Positions 9,331-19,087 of a stretch of 64,000 bases of DNA are shown piece after piece (position 1 is the first letter of the stretch; the number at the start of each line of letters is the position of its first letter). The stretch covers positions 503,005 through 567,004 of the forward strand of contig NZ_DS999316.1 of assembly GCF_000156715.1 (NCBI RefSeq), read 5' to 3'. Under the pieces are notes generated by a model, which did not search any database, was not told the DNA's origin, and worked only from the letters and a program-made list of their open reading frames with translations. A program made the position numbers and the translations under genes. Origin of the DNA: Francisella philomiragia subsp. philomiragia ATCC 25015 (GTDB lineage: Bacteria; Pseudomonadota; Gammaproteobacteria; Francisellales; Francisellaceae).

Positions 9331-9346
9331 GCGACTAAATAGTCGT
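9331..9346. terminator. Weak hairpin between convergent genes
   Basis: CGACT-AAAT-AGTCG forms a 5-bp stem (with a possible outer G-T pair) in the 86-bp gap between two convergent genes. A run of T residues appears about 20 nt later on the plus strand, too far for a classical intrinsic terminator. Offered as a weak candidate. Confidence 0.25.
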
Positions 9347-9382
9347 GACTCTTATCATATTTTTTCAGAAAATAAGATATAG

Positions 9383-10096
9383 TTATTTTTTTAAGCCTAT
9401 TGAAAAGTCATAGACTACAAATTTAGGCTTATACTGAGGGTTTAAAGCAGACGTTGCTGAAATAAAGTTGGAGTAATCTAATACATTTAGAACATTCCAT
9501 CCATTTATAGGCTGATTAAATCTATATGCTCCCGCAAACATATAATCCATATTTTTAACATTGAATACATTCCAATTGCCAATCGGTTGATTAAAACTTC
9601 TAGCTCTATAAAACATATGATCCATGTTTTCTACCTTTGAGGTGTTCCAATTACCAATTGGTTGATTGAAGTTTCTAGCATTAGCAAACATATAACTCAT
9701 ATTGTTTACTTTTGATGTATCAAAATCAGTTATATTAGCCTTTATTTCCTCACTACCATCAAATAAATAACTCATATCGGTAACATGCGAAGTACAAATA
9801 TGATTAATATTATAGTTTTCATAATTAAACGGTATATTTTTTGTTAGTAGATTAGTAACATATCCATCTCTAATAGATATATTACCTACAACAAGAGTAT
9901 AACTATTCCCAAAACCATTTTTAATTACGCTACCAACTTCATATTTCGAGCAAGTATATGTGGATTTTGAAGTAATGTCAGAACTTCCTGTATTTTGATA
10001 ATAAGTTTGATAAGCATCTTTAATTGATTGACAAGATGTCAATGAAGCAACTGATGATACAGAAAATAAGTAAAACAATACCCTAGAAAATTTCAT
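9383..10096 (-). CDS. Lipoprotein with DUF285 (BspA-like) repeats
   Basis: 237 residues with a lipoprotein signal peptide ending in the lipobox LTSC (cleavage before about Cys23). From about residue 95 it carries tandem 25-residue units of the type W-N-(T/V)-S-K-V-x-N-M-x-x-M-F-x-x-A-x-x-F-N-Q-P-I, with three clear copies and a degenerate one on each side. This is the DUF285 repeat family (mycoplasma/BspA-like surface proteins), often linked to surface exposure and adhesion. The gene is monocistronic, convergent with the DUF4124-like gene and divergent from the beta-lactamase. Its repeat family is not typical of core gammaproteobacterial genes, which suggests acquisition. A perfect 18-bp AT palindrome sits 30-47 nt upstream of the start. 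Confidence 0.75.
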   Translation of the reverse strand: MKFSRVLFYLFSVSSVASLTSCQSIKDAYQTYYQNTGSSDITSKSTYTCSKYEVGSVIKNGFGNSYTLVVGNISIRDGYVTNLLTKNIPFNYENYNINHICTSHVTDMSYLFDGSEEIKANITDFDTSKVNNMSYMFANARNFNQPIGNWNTSKVENMDHMFYRARSFNQPIGNWNVFNVKNMDYMFAGAYRFNQPINGWNVLNVLDYSNFISATSALNPQYKPKFVVYDFSIGLKK

Positions 10097-10125
10097 TTAT
10101 AACGAACTTTTTTTTAAACAAAGAT

Positions 10126-10143
10126 TATATAATATATTATATA
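10126..10143. promoter_or_regulatory. 18-bp perfect AT palindrome upstream of DUF285 lipoprotein gene
   Basis: The sequence TATATAATA-TATTATATA reads the same on both strands. It lies 30-47 nt upstream of the minus-strand start at 10096, where a -10 box would fall, and about 160 nt upstream of the divergent beta-lactamase gene. It may simply be an AT-rich -10 region or may bind a regulator. No protein can be named. Confidence 0.3.
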
Positions 10144-10304
10144 CTAATTAAAGCTTTGTAGCATTTTATAAATGTATCAAAAAGTTAGCTTCTATGATAA
10201 TTTGATTACATTCTAGTTTTCTAACTTATTCTGATAATTTTAACTTTCTTATCTAGCAAATTTCATATAGCCTGTGATCATTAATCCTAAAAATAGTTAT
10301 CAAT

Positions 10305-11171
10305 ATGAAACGTTTATTATTTACATCTTTATACTTAATTCCAACATTTTTACTAGCAAACACTACTCTAGATGACTCTTTTAAGAATCTGGAAGATGAA
10401 TATCATGGTAAACTCGGTATATACACCCTCAATACAGATGATAAAACTAATATCAGCTACAATGAAAATTATCACTTCCCAATTTGTAGTGTTTTTAAAT
10501 TTTTATTAGTTGGTGCAGTTCTAGAATATGATATGCAACACAAAGGTTTTTTAGATAAAAAAATTCTAATAACTCAAGACGATATTGGTACTCTAGGTTA
10601 TGCTCCAGTAACAGGCAAAAATATTGGTAAAACTTTGACAATATCACAGCTCAATTACGCAGCTATTCTAAGTGATAATCCTGCTGCTAATATCCTTGTT
10701 AGAGAGATTGGGGGCTTGGAAAAGCTTAATAAATTAGTAGCAAAACTAGGAGATAAAGATACTATTATCAAAAATGATGAACCTAAAATCAATCATACAA
10801 AGCCAGATAGTAATATCAACAAAACAACGCCCAAAGCTATAACTCAAGATATCTATAATCTAGCATTTGGTAATATTTTGGATAAAAAACATCGTGAAAT
10901 CTTCATAGGATATTTACAAAAAAACAATACTGGTGCAAATAGAATAGCGTATAGTATGCCTAAAAATTGGACAATTGGTGATAAGACAGGAACTTGTGGA
11001 GAGTATGCGGCTACTAATGATGTAGCTATAATTTGGCCACAGAATAAACCGCCTTTTGCTCTAAGTATTCTATATACAAACCCTAGTGATGTAAAAGCTC
11101 CAAGTAATGAAAAAATTATTCAGCAAGCATCTAAGTTAGTTTCAGAAAGTATAGCTAAGAAAGATTCTTAA
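10305..11171 (+). CDS. Class A beta-lactamase (FTU/FPH-like)
   Basis: A 288-residue serine beta-lactamase with an N-terminal signal peptide (about 1-18). Active-site motifs: S62-V-F-K65 (Ambler 70-73), S123-D-N125 (130-132), Glu159 and Asn163 in the omega loop (166/170) and K227-T-G (234-236). Cys61 directly before the nucleophile (Ambler 69) and Cys231 in KTGTCGEY (Ambler 238) are both present. This is the disulfide pair that marks class A carbapenemases such as KPC and NMC-A. Arg164, common in the omega loop, is replaced by Asn. From memory, native Francisella enzymes FTU-1 and FPH-1 share this architecture. It hydrolyses penicillins for certain by family; carbapenem activity is only suggested. 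Its 3' end overlaps the convergent KAP NTPase gene by 17 nt. Confidence 0.93.
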   Translation: MKRLLFTSLYLIPTFLLANTTLDDSFKNLEDEYHGKLGIYTLNTDDKTNISYNENYHFPICSVFKFLLVGAVLEYDMQHKGFLDKKILITQDDIGTLGYAPVTGKNIGKTLTISQLNYAAILSDNPAANILVREIGGLEKLNKLVAKLGDKDTIIKNDEPKINHTKPDSNINKTTPKAITQDIYNLAFGNILDKKHREIFIGYLQKNNTGANRIAYSMPKNWTIGDKTGTCGEYAATNDVAIIWPQNKPPFALSILYTNPSDVKAPSNEKIIQQASKLVSESIAKKDS

Positions 11172-13286
11172 AAAACTCAATCTCCTTAGGAAAAAGAGAT
11201 TCAAAATTTTCTTCTATGTATACTTTTGAAGAATCATCTTTTTTACTGTTATTTACATATATTGGTATCCCAAAATTTTCTCCTACAGAACTATAATTCA
11301 ACTTGTATAGTTCAGAAATTTTTTCTTCAAGCTTAGTGATTTTTTCCTTATCCAATTTAGCATTCAATTCAAAAAGGTAAATCTCATAATACTCATAATT
11401 AAAGTTTTGATTAATATTCTGCTTTTGTAAATATTTCTTAAATTCCTCATCCCATATTTTTAAATCATTTAATTTAAAACTGTCAGATGGACAATCAATA
11501 CTATTCTTGTCCATATAAAACTGAACTAAAGATAGTACTCTTTGTATATCTGCTATTTGATAAGTGTACCAATTTTTTGTATCTACTCTATTATAGATCT
11601 TTATTATTAATGACTCGAAAGATCCATCTGAAGAAAACTGATCTATAATAGATTTCCAAAATTTTTGATTTTTTTGTAAATACTCTATACCTGTGTTGAT
11701 ATTTTCTAAAAATGCACCTGGAAAATAAACATCTGTCTGTAATATGTTTTTAGTTATAATCCATAAAGCCATTTTCTTGCAAAAAGCGTAGGTTTTATCA
11801 TCTTTTGAAGTAAAATGCTTTTCAATTTCTATACTATTACCTAATACTAAATCTTCAAGTAAGTCATTATTACTTATATCAGATAGTGTATTTATCTCTT
11901 TTAAAATATTACCCACATAGGAAAAACTTAATTCTTCTAATTCATTTATTTGCATTTTTTTAAATAAAAAGGCTGCTTTTGAAATATCTTTTGGTTTTAT
12001 TTTTTCTTTCAACCCTTCTTGATACTCAACTAAAGCTTTAGCTTCACTATAGTCATTATTAGAGCTTTGAATCTTATCAATAAAATATCCTCTTTCCATT
12101 TTTCTCTTGTGATCTATATTATCACCTTTACAGCGCTGTACTAGAGTCGCAAAATTTGGATAAGTAAATAACAACTCATAAGCTACTAAATATATTTGTA
12201 TTTTTTCTTCAACTTTTATGAAGCGATAATAATTTTTTATATTTTCAAAAGTTATATCTCTAGATATATCTTGAGAAACTATATCAACTATAACTTTTAT
12301 AATTTTATCGGCTTTTTCTTGCTTATAAATCTGACTAAGAACTTTTTTAATATTTCTCAAATTAATAGCATCTGACGAGTTTTTAGCAAATAAATTTGTG
12401 AAATTTTTATGATATTTATATGGTTTACTCGCTAATTCCTCTGATAATAATTTAGTAAGCTTCTTAACCTCCTTTTTAAAAGGTTTATTATCATCGATAT
12501 CTTTAATAGTAAATTCAATTGTTTTAATAATTATAGCCTCTGATTTTATTTGCTTTTCTAAAGTAATTTGATGAGGGAAGTAATCTACTAATTTTTCTAA
12601 ATATTTACTTATTATCTTTTGTCTAATATCCTGTGGACTACAAGCTATCACAACCCTATTATATTTTTTTAGCTCTTCAACAATCCCTATAAAATCATTA
12701 GCCATATATTTATCACATGGTAATCTTTCTAAATCATCGATAAATATCAGCATATTTTTAGGTAACATTTTATGCCAGTTATGCAAAATATATCCTGCTA
12801 ACAAGCCATTTAGTGATAACCACTTATTCCAAAACTTTATAGTTATTAGCTGTTTTATAAATTCTTCTCTGCTATATGAGAAGCAACTTAGTCTTTCTAT
12901 CCTAAAAGATTTATATTTTTTAACATAAACACTGTTAAAATAATGAGTTTTACCACTACCCCAATCACCTAATATAATATCAACGCCTGTAGATATCTCT
13001 TTTCTTTCTGATAGAATTTTTTAGACTTTTTAAAGTATGTTATAAACTTTCTAATTTTTTTATTTTTTACCTTTAATAACTTCGTAAAAAGTCTATTTAT
13101 AGTAGGAGTTTTAAAAATAGTAATAAAAATATCTTTGACTAGAAAAAATAAAAAAATAAAAGCTACAATAAAAATTAAAATATTAGAAATATTCTCATAA
13201 GAAATTCTGATTATAAAAAGTACAATAACAAAGACTAAAATATTAAGTTTATTTCTAAAAAGAATTTTGATAATTTCTTGAAACAT
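11155..13286 (-). pseudogene. KAP-type P-loop NTPase, interrupted by a -1 frameshift
   Basis: Two frames together encode one protein of about 710 residues. Frame A (13286 down to 12969) starts MFQEIIKILF and contains two closely spaced membrane segments (about 15-30 and 34-52). Frame B is open from 13020 to 11155 with no start codon before 12804. It reads KILSERKEISTGVDIILGDW then GSGKTHYF. This is a Walker A (nt 12969-12946) lying upstream of the only available start. Walker B is MLIFIDDLERL (about nt 12753-12720). Walker A, Walker B and the FIDDLER pattern fit the KAP/YobI-like NTPases. Inserting one A into the A6 run (minus strand; plus-strand T6 at 13017-13022) would fuse the frames. So it is a broken gene, a slippage-expressed gene or a sequencing error. 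Confidence 0.65.
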
Positions 13287-13354
13287 TAAATAGATATCAT
13301 TTAAAATATATTAGCTTAATCGTACTATATAAAATTTAAAGCATAAAGCTGAAA

Positions 13355-14407
13355 TTAAAAATAAGCAGTCCTCCACATAGAAGAGACATTATTTACAACC
13401 GAATCTCTATCTTGAATATTAGTTAAGAAATGTAGTCCTGTACGCTGTTCAATATCCTTTATTGATACTCTATAATTTTCAATCTTTGTCTTCTCAACTC
13501 TCGCATTAGGCATTACAAAGGCAATAGCTTGGTTTTTAGAAGGTACATATATTATCTTAAAGAAATAATCAGGCACTGCTATTTTATTATCACCTATTGT
13601 TTTATATATCTTCTGTTTCTTATAGATAGGACCTGTATATACATAGATTGAATCATACATATTTGCCCAAATTCGCTCATCTGTCTCTAATCTCTCCCAG
13701 CCTTGCCTATTCAAGCCTGCTTTTTGCGGTGACATATTCGACAATAAGAATGACTCATCAGCAGACTTTTTACTAAAATCCATAGAAGCATAAGATGCCA
13801 AATGCCCTCTATCATAACCAGAGCGTGAATAATCATCTAATGTAGCTCGATAAACAAAAGGTACATCACTATCCTCTTTAAATTTATCATCTCTTTTTAG
13901 TTTATTAGCAACTTTTGACTTTGTAAGTTTAAATGCCACCCAACTCGCCTCTTTAGTTTGATAATTATAGCCAACAACATAACCATCACGACATAGATAG
14001 AGATTTGACTGTCCTAATCCTTCTGTCACATCATAGCTAGGATTACCATAAGCCAAAAAACCATGACAATAATCAGTTACAGCAGGCAGTGTTCTAACAG
14101 GTGGATACTGCTTTAGGTTCTCGAATTGATTTATTTGCTGTTGTTGATCTTTTGCACTATCACTTTCAGAAAAGAATTTTGCAATTATATTTTGATTATC
14201 TTTAGCAGTATATTGCTTTAGTGGATCGCTAGTAAAATAGTTATATATTTTATAACGTAAATCTATAAATTTTTCTTTAATATCAAACTTATCAAATAGA
14301 AGTCCTGAAAAACCTCCACTAATAGTTAATACCAAAAATAATACTATCTTTACATAGCGAATTGACTTCTTATTGTCTTTGTTAGAGTTTTTATTTTTTG
14401 CTGCCAT
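13355..14407 (-). CDS. DNA/RNA non-specific endonuclease (NUC1 family), membrane-anchored or secreted
   Basis: 350 residues. After a basic N terminus there is a hydrophobic segment (about 20-40), acting as a signal anchor or uncleaved signal. The ββα-metal nuclease core lies in the C-terminal half and has the diagnostic DRGHLASYASMDF (about 197-209, catalytic His in DRGH) followed by SNMSPQKAGLNRQGWERLE, containing the metal-binding Asn. Members of this family (NucA/Serratia nuclease-like) cleave DNA and RNA with Mg2+. In an intracellular bacterium an exported nuclease could scavenge nucleotides or degrade host DNA. It is near the KAP NTPase gene but separated from it by 68 nt; no operon is certain. 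Confidence 0.88.
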   Translation of the reverse strand: MAAKNKNSNKDNKKSIRYVKIVLFLVLTISGGFSGLLFDKFDIKEKFIDLRYKIYNYFTSDPLKQYTAKDNQNIIAKFFSESDSAKDQQQQINQFENLKQYPPVRTLPAVTDYCHGFLAYGNPSYDVTEGLGQSNLYLCRDGYVVGYNYQTKEASWVAFKLTKSKVANKLKRDDKFKEDSDVPFVYRATLDDYSRSGYDRGHLASYASMDFSKKSADESFLLSNMSPQKAGLNRQGWERLETDERIWANMYDSIYVYTGPIYKKQKIYKTIGDNKIAVPDYFFKIIYVPSKNQAIAFVMPNARVEKTKIENYRVSIKDIEQRTGLHFLTNIQDRDSVVNNVSSMWRTAYF

Positions 14408-14492
14408 GTTTACCTGTTTTTTATCACAAAAATATCACTAGAAATTTTCATCTATATTAATTGAAAAATATTAGAAATAAAAAATTATTCAG

Positions 14493-16280
14493 CTATTTAA
14501 TATGTCTTGTCTTGAATAATAAGAAATCTTTGACTTCTTGATCTTCGATTAATGGTAATACTTCTTTTCTAATTCTACTGTAGTAATTGTTTATAGTTTT
14601 TTTCTCGGTATAAGTTAGCATCCATGTTTCAATCAAATTATATTCATAAGGTACTAATGTCAAATCCTCAAAACAATAAAAAGGTCCATGCCCTGTAGGA
14701 GAATCTTGATTACGTTGTTTTACATAACACAAATTTTCAATTCTAATACCAAAGTGGCCTGGAAAATATGCTCCTGGTTCATTGCTTAGAATCATACCAG
14801 GCATTAGCTCAACTTTAGAAGCTGAGTTTATACGTTGAGGCCCTTCATGCACACCTAAGAAACTACCCACTCCATGACCAGTTCCATGAGCATAATCTGA
14901 ACAGAAATGCCATAAATGCTCACGTGCTAATACATCTAAGTGAGATCCTGTAGTTCCTTTTGGAAAGACTGCTCTACCTAAGCCTAGATGACCTTTTAAA
15001 ACTAATGTATAGTATCTTCTATGCTCATTAGATGGTCTACCGAAGTGCAGTACGCGAGTAATATCAGTTGTTCCTTCTTTATACTGCCCTCCAGAATCGC
15101 ACAAAAGAGGTGCTTGATCATCAATTTTCTTTAGATTTGCATCTCTCTTAGCTGAATAATGAATAATCGCACCATTAGCAGCATGACCAACAATATATGA
15201 GAAACTATCTTCAACATAACCCTTTTGCTTAGCGCGAAACTCTCTGAGTTTTGCCATCGCATCAAGTTCATCTATCCCTTGATAGTTGTTCTCCATCCAA
15301 TGCCACCACGAAATAAATGCAGCTGCATCTTTTTTATGAGCATCTTTTGATCCATTTATTTCAATAGAGTTTTTTAATGCCTTGCTCAAAATTATTGGAC
15401 TAGTGTCTTCGATAAGTTTACTATGTTCATTTTCTTTGATTGCTAATTTAACAGCATAACTTGCAACATTACTATCGATAACAAACTTTGCAGCAAACTT
15501 TTTCAAATCTGCAAAGAACTCTTTATAATCAAGAATGATCACATTATTTTGCTCAAAATGACTATGAATCTCATCTGTAACTTTATCTTTGTCAATATAC
15601 AAGAAAGTACTTTCAACTGTAACTACCATATAGCAAATAGCCAATGGTGTATTTTTGATATCTCTGCCTCTTATGTTTAAAGTCCACATAATTGAGTCTA
15701 AGCTTGTCTCTATCAGACACTCTGCTTTGATAGATTTTAAATATGTTCTAAGATTTCTTAGCTTTGAATCAACAGATTGACCAGCATATTGAATTTCGTG
15801 TACAAAAATATTTTCTTTAGGTATAGCAGTTTCTTGATTAAGCTCTTTTTGAGCTTGAGCTACCAGATTAGTATTATCAAAAACAATTTTACCATCAACT
15901 TTTTTTGCTATTGATAATAAATTTTCCGCTCTGGTAATACCAATTTTTTTTGGATCTATTGCAAGTGTTTTACCAGCTAAATTTTCTTCAAGCCACTCTT
16001 CTATTTTTGAAGAAAAAGCTGTTTGTTTTAATAATACAAATTCATTTTTATCAAGTTGATATTCGGCTTGAGTGAAATATCTACCATCAGTTGAAAGATA
16101 AGATTTATCTAAACCTATAAGGACATCTCCTGCTGAACCATCAAAGCCACTAATCCAGCTACGATATTGCCAGCACTCTGGAACATACTCATTATTATGA
16201 TCATCTATAGAAGGAACTAAATAAAAATCATAGCCCTTTTCTTTCATTAATCTTCTTAAAACTTGTAATTTTTCAGACAT
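14493..16280 (-). CDS. pepP: Xaa-Pro aminopeptidase (three-domain aminopeptidase P, M24B)
   Basis: Removes N-terminal residues preceding proline. About 595 residues from the ATG at 16280, chosen because GGGG lies seven bases upstream. The frame is open to 16310, but that start has no Shine-Dalgarno and overlaps the preceding gene. It is the long three-domain form (two creatinase-N-like domains, then the pita-bread catalytic domain), like eukaryotic XPNPEP1 and unlike the ~440-residue E. coli PepP. Metal ligands are visible in CDSGGQYKEGTTDITR (two Asp), AHGTGHGVG (His), NEPGAYFPGHFGIRIEN (two Glu). Follows the yfiH-like gene closely, so probably cotranscribed with it. Confidence 0.92.
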   Translation of the reverse strand: MSEKLQVLRRLMKEKGYDFYLVPSIDDHNNEYVPECWQYRSWISGFDGSAGDVLIGLDKSYLSTDGRYFTQAEYQLDKNEFVLLKQTAFSSKIEEWLEENLAGKTLAIDPKKIGITRAENLLSIAKKVDGKIVFDNTNLVAQAQKELNQETAIPKENIFVHEIQYAGQSVDSKLRNLRTYLKSIKAECLIETSLDSIMWTLNIRGRDIKNTPLAICYMVVTVESTFLYIDKDKVTDEIHSHFEQNNVIILDYKEFFADLKKFAAKFVIDSNVASYAVKLAIKENEHSKLIEDTSPIILSKALKNSIEINGSKDAHKKDAAAFISWWHWMENNYQGIDELDAMAKLREFRAKQKGYVEDSFSYIVGHAANGAIIHYSAKRDANLKKIDDQAPLLCDSGGQYKEGTTDITRVLHFGRPSNEHRRYYTLVLKGHLGLGRAVFPKGTTGSHLDVLAREHLWHFCSDYAHGTGHGVGSFLGVHEGPQRINSASKVELMPGMILSNEPGAYFPGHFGIRIENLCYVKQRNQDSPTGHGPFYCFEDLTLVPYEYNLIETWMLTYTEKKTINNYYSRIRKEVLPLIEDQEVKDFLLFKTRHIK

Positions 16281-16306
16281 TTTATCCCCATTAGATATAT
16301 TTAAAT

Positions 16307-17014
16307 TCATTCAAACCATACAAATGTAGCTTGTCTACCTGTAATACCTTCTTTGCGATAAGAGTAAAATCTTTTGTTACTGTAAGTACATAAACCAGAG
16401 TCGACTATATCAAAACAGTGATTATCATTTAATATTTGTCGAGCTACCATTTTCATATCAAAAAGATATTTATCTTCACTTTTTGAGCGAAATGCTTGTC
16501 CATATGCCTCATGCTGCTCTACAAATTTATCATGAACATCACAACCAACTTCATAGAAATTTCCAGATATACAAGGACCAAACCAAACTACTAGATCTAA
16601 GCCAACAAACTCTTTGAGGGTCTGCTCTAATATTCCTTGCAATAAACCTCTCCAACCAGCATGAATAGCAGCCACTTTTGTCATCTTTTTATCAAAAAGT
16701 ATTATAGGCAGGCAATCTGCTGTCAAAACCACACAAGCCTGCTTAGGCTTATCTGTAACGATAGCATCACAAAAATCACCATTATATTCATCAAAACTTG
16801 TGACAATATTGGTATGATTTTGTCTTAACCATTTAATATCTGCGTTAATGTAAGATCTAAATGAATTACGATTTTTTTCTACAGCTAAATGCTTATCACC
16901 AACATTATCTGCTAGATTAAATTTAGCATATTTATCTTTACTAAAGCCTTGAGTATTATTTGTATAACCTAGTTTAAGTCTAGCAAAAGGCGTATTTACA
17001 AAAACTACTGACAT
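16307..17014 (-). CDS. pgeF: YfiH/PgeF family (peptidoglycan-editing factor, purine nucleoside phosphorylase-like)
   Basis: 235 residues, the usual length for the multicopper polyphenol oxidase/DUF152 family now known as PgeF. The zinc-site signatures VVLTADCLPI (Cys, about 105-114) and AAIHAGWRGLLQG (His, about 124-136) are intact. The upstream His is expected in the HxTNI-like segment around residue 65 (QNHTNIVTSF). Members have been shown to cleave UDP-MurNAc with L-Ser (editing out mis-incorporated Ser) or to act as purine nucleoside phosphorylases; which activity applies here is not decidable. It sits between ispG (14 nt upstream) and pepP. Confidence 0.88.
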   Translation of the reverse strand: MSVVFVNTPFARLKLGYTNNTQGFSKDKYAKFNLADNVGDKHLAVEKNRNSFRSYINADIKWLRQNHTNIVTSFDEYNGDFCDAIVTDKPKQACVVLTADCLPIILFDKKMTKVAAIHAGWRGLLQGILEQTLKEFVGLDLVVWFGPCISGNFYEVGCDVHDKFVEQHEAYGQAFRSKSEDKYLFDMKMVARQILNDNHCFDIVDSGLCTYSNKRFYSYRKEGITGRQATFVWFE

Positions 17015-17028
17015 CCTCTTAAACTTAC

Positions 17029-18234
17029 CTATTTTTTAGCGTAACGATTTTTAACATAATTCTCGACAATCTCTATAAACTCTTTTGAGATATTATCACC
17101 TCTGAGGGTATGAGCTTTTTTGCCATCTATAAATACTGGTGCTACAGGAGACTCTCCACTGCCTGGCAAACTAATACCAATATCAGCATTTTTTGACTCA
17201 CCTGGACCATTTACTACACAACCCATCACAGCTACTTTCATGGCTTCAACACCATGATATTGGTCTTTCCATGTATGCATTTTTTCATCTAAATGCTCTT
17301 TAACTGTACTAGTTAGCTCTCTAAAAAATGAGCTAGTAGTCCTTCCACAGCCTGGACAAGATGTCACACTTGGAGTGAATGTTCGCATACCGAGGTTTTG
17401 CAAAATCTCTCGACACACTCTAACCTCTTCTGTACGTGGAGCATTTGGTGCAGGAGTTAGTGAGACACGTATAGTGTTACCTATACCTTGTTGTAACAAT
17501 ATTCCCAAGCTAACAGCACTAGCAACAATACCTTTTGTACCCATACCTGCTTCAGTCAGCCCTAAGTGTAGAGCATAATCACACTCTTTAGCAAGCTTTT
17601 GATACACCGCGACTAAGTCTTGAACTTCACTAACTTTACATGAAATAATGATTTTATCTTTTGCTAAGCCAAGATCTTGCGCATATTTTGCGCTCTCTAA
17701 TGCTGAAGTAATAAGGGCTTTATGCATTATTTGCTGCAATGTTAACGGATTTTCTTGAAGATTATTCTCATCAATTAGTCTAGCTAATAATGCCTGATCT
17801 AAACTTCCCCAGTTAACTCCAATACGAACAGGCTTATCATTTGCAATGGCAATTTTGGTAATCTCAGCAAACTGAGTATCTTTCTTTTTACCGAAACCTA
17901 CATTACCTGGATTTATGCGATATTTTGCTAATGCCTTTGCACACTCTGGATATTTACTAAGTAGAGTATGGCCATTATAGTGAAAATCACCAACTAAAGG
18001 TACATGGCAATCATGCTTTGCTAACTCTTTAACAATCTCTGGCACAGCGGCAGCAGCTGGCTCATCATTAACGGTAATTCTAACTATCTCACTACCTGCT
18101 TTATGAAGAGCTAAAATTTGCTTAACTGTCTTTTCAATATCCGCAGTATAGGTATCTGTCATTGATTGGACAACAACTGGATTATTTCCGCCAATTAAAA
18201 CATCTCCAACTCTTACAACATTTGTTTTACTCAT
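17029..18234 (-). CDS. ispG: 4-hydroxy-3-methylbut-2-enyl-diphosphate synthase (flavodoxin)
   Basis: IspG/GcpE, the 4Fe-4S enzyme of the MEP isoprenoid pathway that converts MEcPP to HMBPP. About 401 residues from the ATG at 18234 (MSKTNVVRV); the in-frame TTG at 18246 adds only four residues. The TIM-barrel domain is at about 5-250. The cluster domain contains SCPGCGRTT (about residues 295-303) and the third cysteine in [10 protein letters not shown], also the family signature. The divergent nif3-like gene starts 98 nt away, so both promoters lie in 18235-18331. Confidence 0.97.
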   Translation of the reverse strand: MSKTNVVRVGDVLIGGNNPVVVQSMTDTYTADIEKTVKQILALHKAGSEIVRITVNDEPAAAAVPEIVKELAKHDCHVPLVGDFHYNGHTLLSKYPECAKALAKYRINPGNVGFGKKKDTQFAEITKIAIANDKPVRIGVNWGSLDQALLARLIDENNLQENPLTLQQIMHKALITSALESAKYAQDLGLAKDKIIISCKVSEVQDLVAVYQKLAKECDYALHLGLTEAGMGTKGIVASAVSLGILLQQGIGNTIRVSLTPAPNAPRTEEVRVCREILQNLGMRTFTPSVTSCPGCGRTTSSFFRELTSTVKEHLDEKMHTWKDQYHGVEAMKVAVMGCVVNGPGESKNADIGISLPGSGESPVAPVFIDGKKAHTLRGDNISKEFIEIVENYVKNRYAKK

Positions 18235-18331
18235 ATAAGAACCCAAAAAATTATATTTATATTTTTAAATAATTTCACGAAAAGTATACAATGTAAGATT
18301 ATATCATTATAAAGATTAATTTTCATAAGCT

Positions 18332-19078
18332 ATGAACTTTAAAGAATTAGAAAATTACTTAAATAACTACTTTGATATTGCTCAATTTAAAGACTATTGC
18401 CCAAATGGTCTACAGATTCAAGGAGATAGAGATATCAAAAAGGTTGTCACTGGTGTCACAGCATGTCAGGCACTTATAGACCAAGCTGTAAAAAAGAATG
18501 CTGATGCCATTATTGTACATCATGGTTATTTTTGGAAAGGTGAAAGTTACCCTATCGTTGGTATGAAGTATGAGCGTATCTCAAAACTTATAAAAAATGG
18601 TATACATCTATTTGGTTATCATTTACCTCTAGATGGACATTCTAAAATAGGTAATAATATCTTATTAGCAAAAAAACTAAATCTTACAAATATAGAATTT
18701 TTTGAAACAGGTTCCAAGCCTGATATTTCAGTGATAGGTAACTGTGATTTAGATTTAGATACTTTTAGCAATTTAATAGAAAATAAACTTGATAAAAAGC
18801 CAACCGTAATTTCTACAAAACAGCAAAATAAAAAAGTAGCTATTTGTACTGGTGGGGCACAAGACTATATTGAATATGCATATCAAGCAGGAGCTGACAC
18901 TTTCATATCAGGAGAAATCTCTGAAAGAACAACTCATGCTGCTCGAGAACTAGGTATAAACTATATCGCAGCAGGACATCACGCTACAGAAAAAGAAGGT
19001 GTAAAGGCTATTGCTAATTTGCTTAAACAAGAGTTTACTCTAGATGCTAAATTTATAGATATAGATAATCCGGCATAG
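18332..19078 (+). CDS. Nif3-like dinuclear metal centre protein (YbgI family)
   Basis: 248 residues, full length for the short YbgI form without the PII-like insert. Metal ligands recur in the expected places: VHHGYFWKG (about 64-72), the YHLPLDGH motif (about 97-104) and AGHHATEKEG near the C terminus, with GEISERTTH upstream. The E. coli homologue is a hexameric toroid with a dinuclear metal site. Proposed roles include GTP cyclohydrolase I-like activity and DNA damage tolerance, none of them firmly established. It is convergent with the hexosaminidase gene (9-nt gap). Confidence 0.9.
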   Translation: MNFKELENYLNNYFDIAQFKDYCPNGLQIQGDRDIKKVVTGVTACQALIDQAVKKNADAIIVHHGYFWKGESYPIVGMKYERISKLIKNGIHLFGYHLPLDGHSKIGNNILLAKKLNLTNIEFFETGSKPDISVIGNCDLDLDTFSNLIENKLDKKPTVISTKQQNKKVAICTGGAQDYIEYAYQAGADTFISGEISERTTHAARELGINYIAAGHHATEKEGVKAIANLLKQEFTLDAKFIDIDNPA

Positions 19079-19087
19079 CCATACTTA

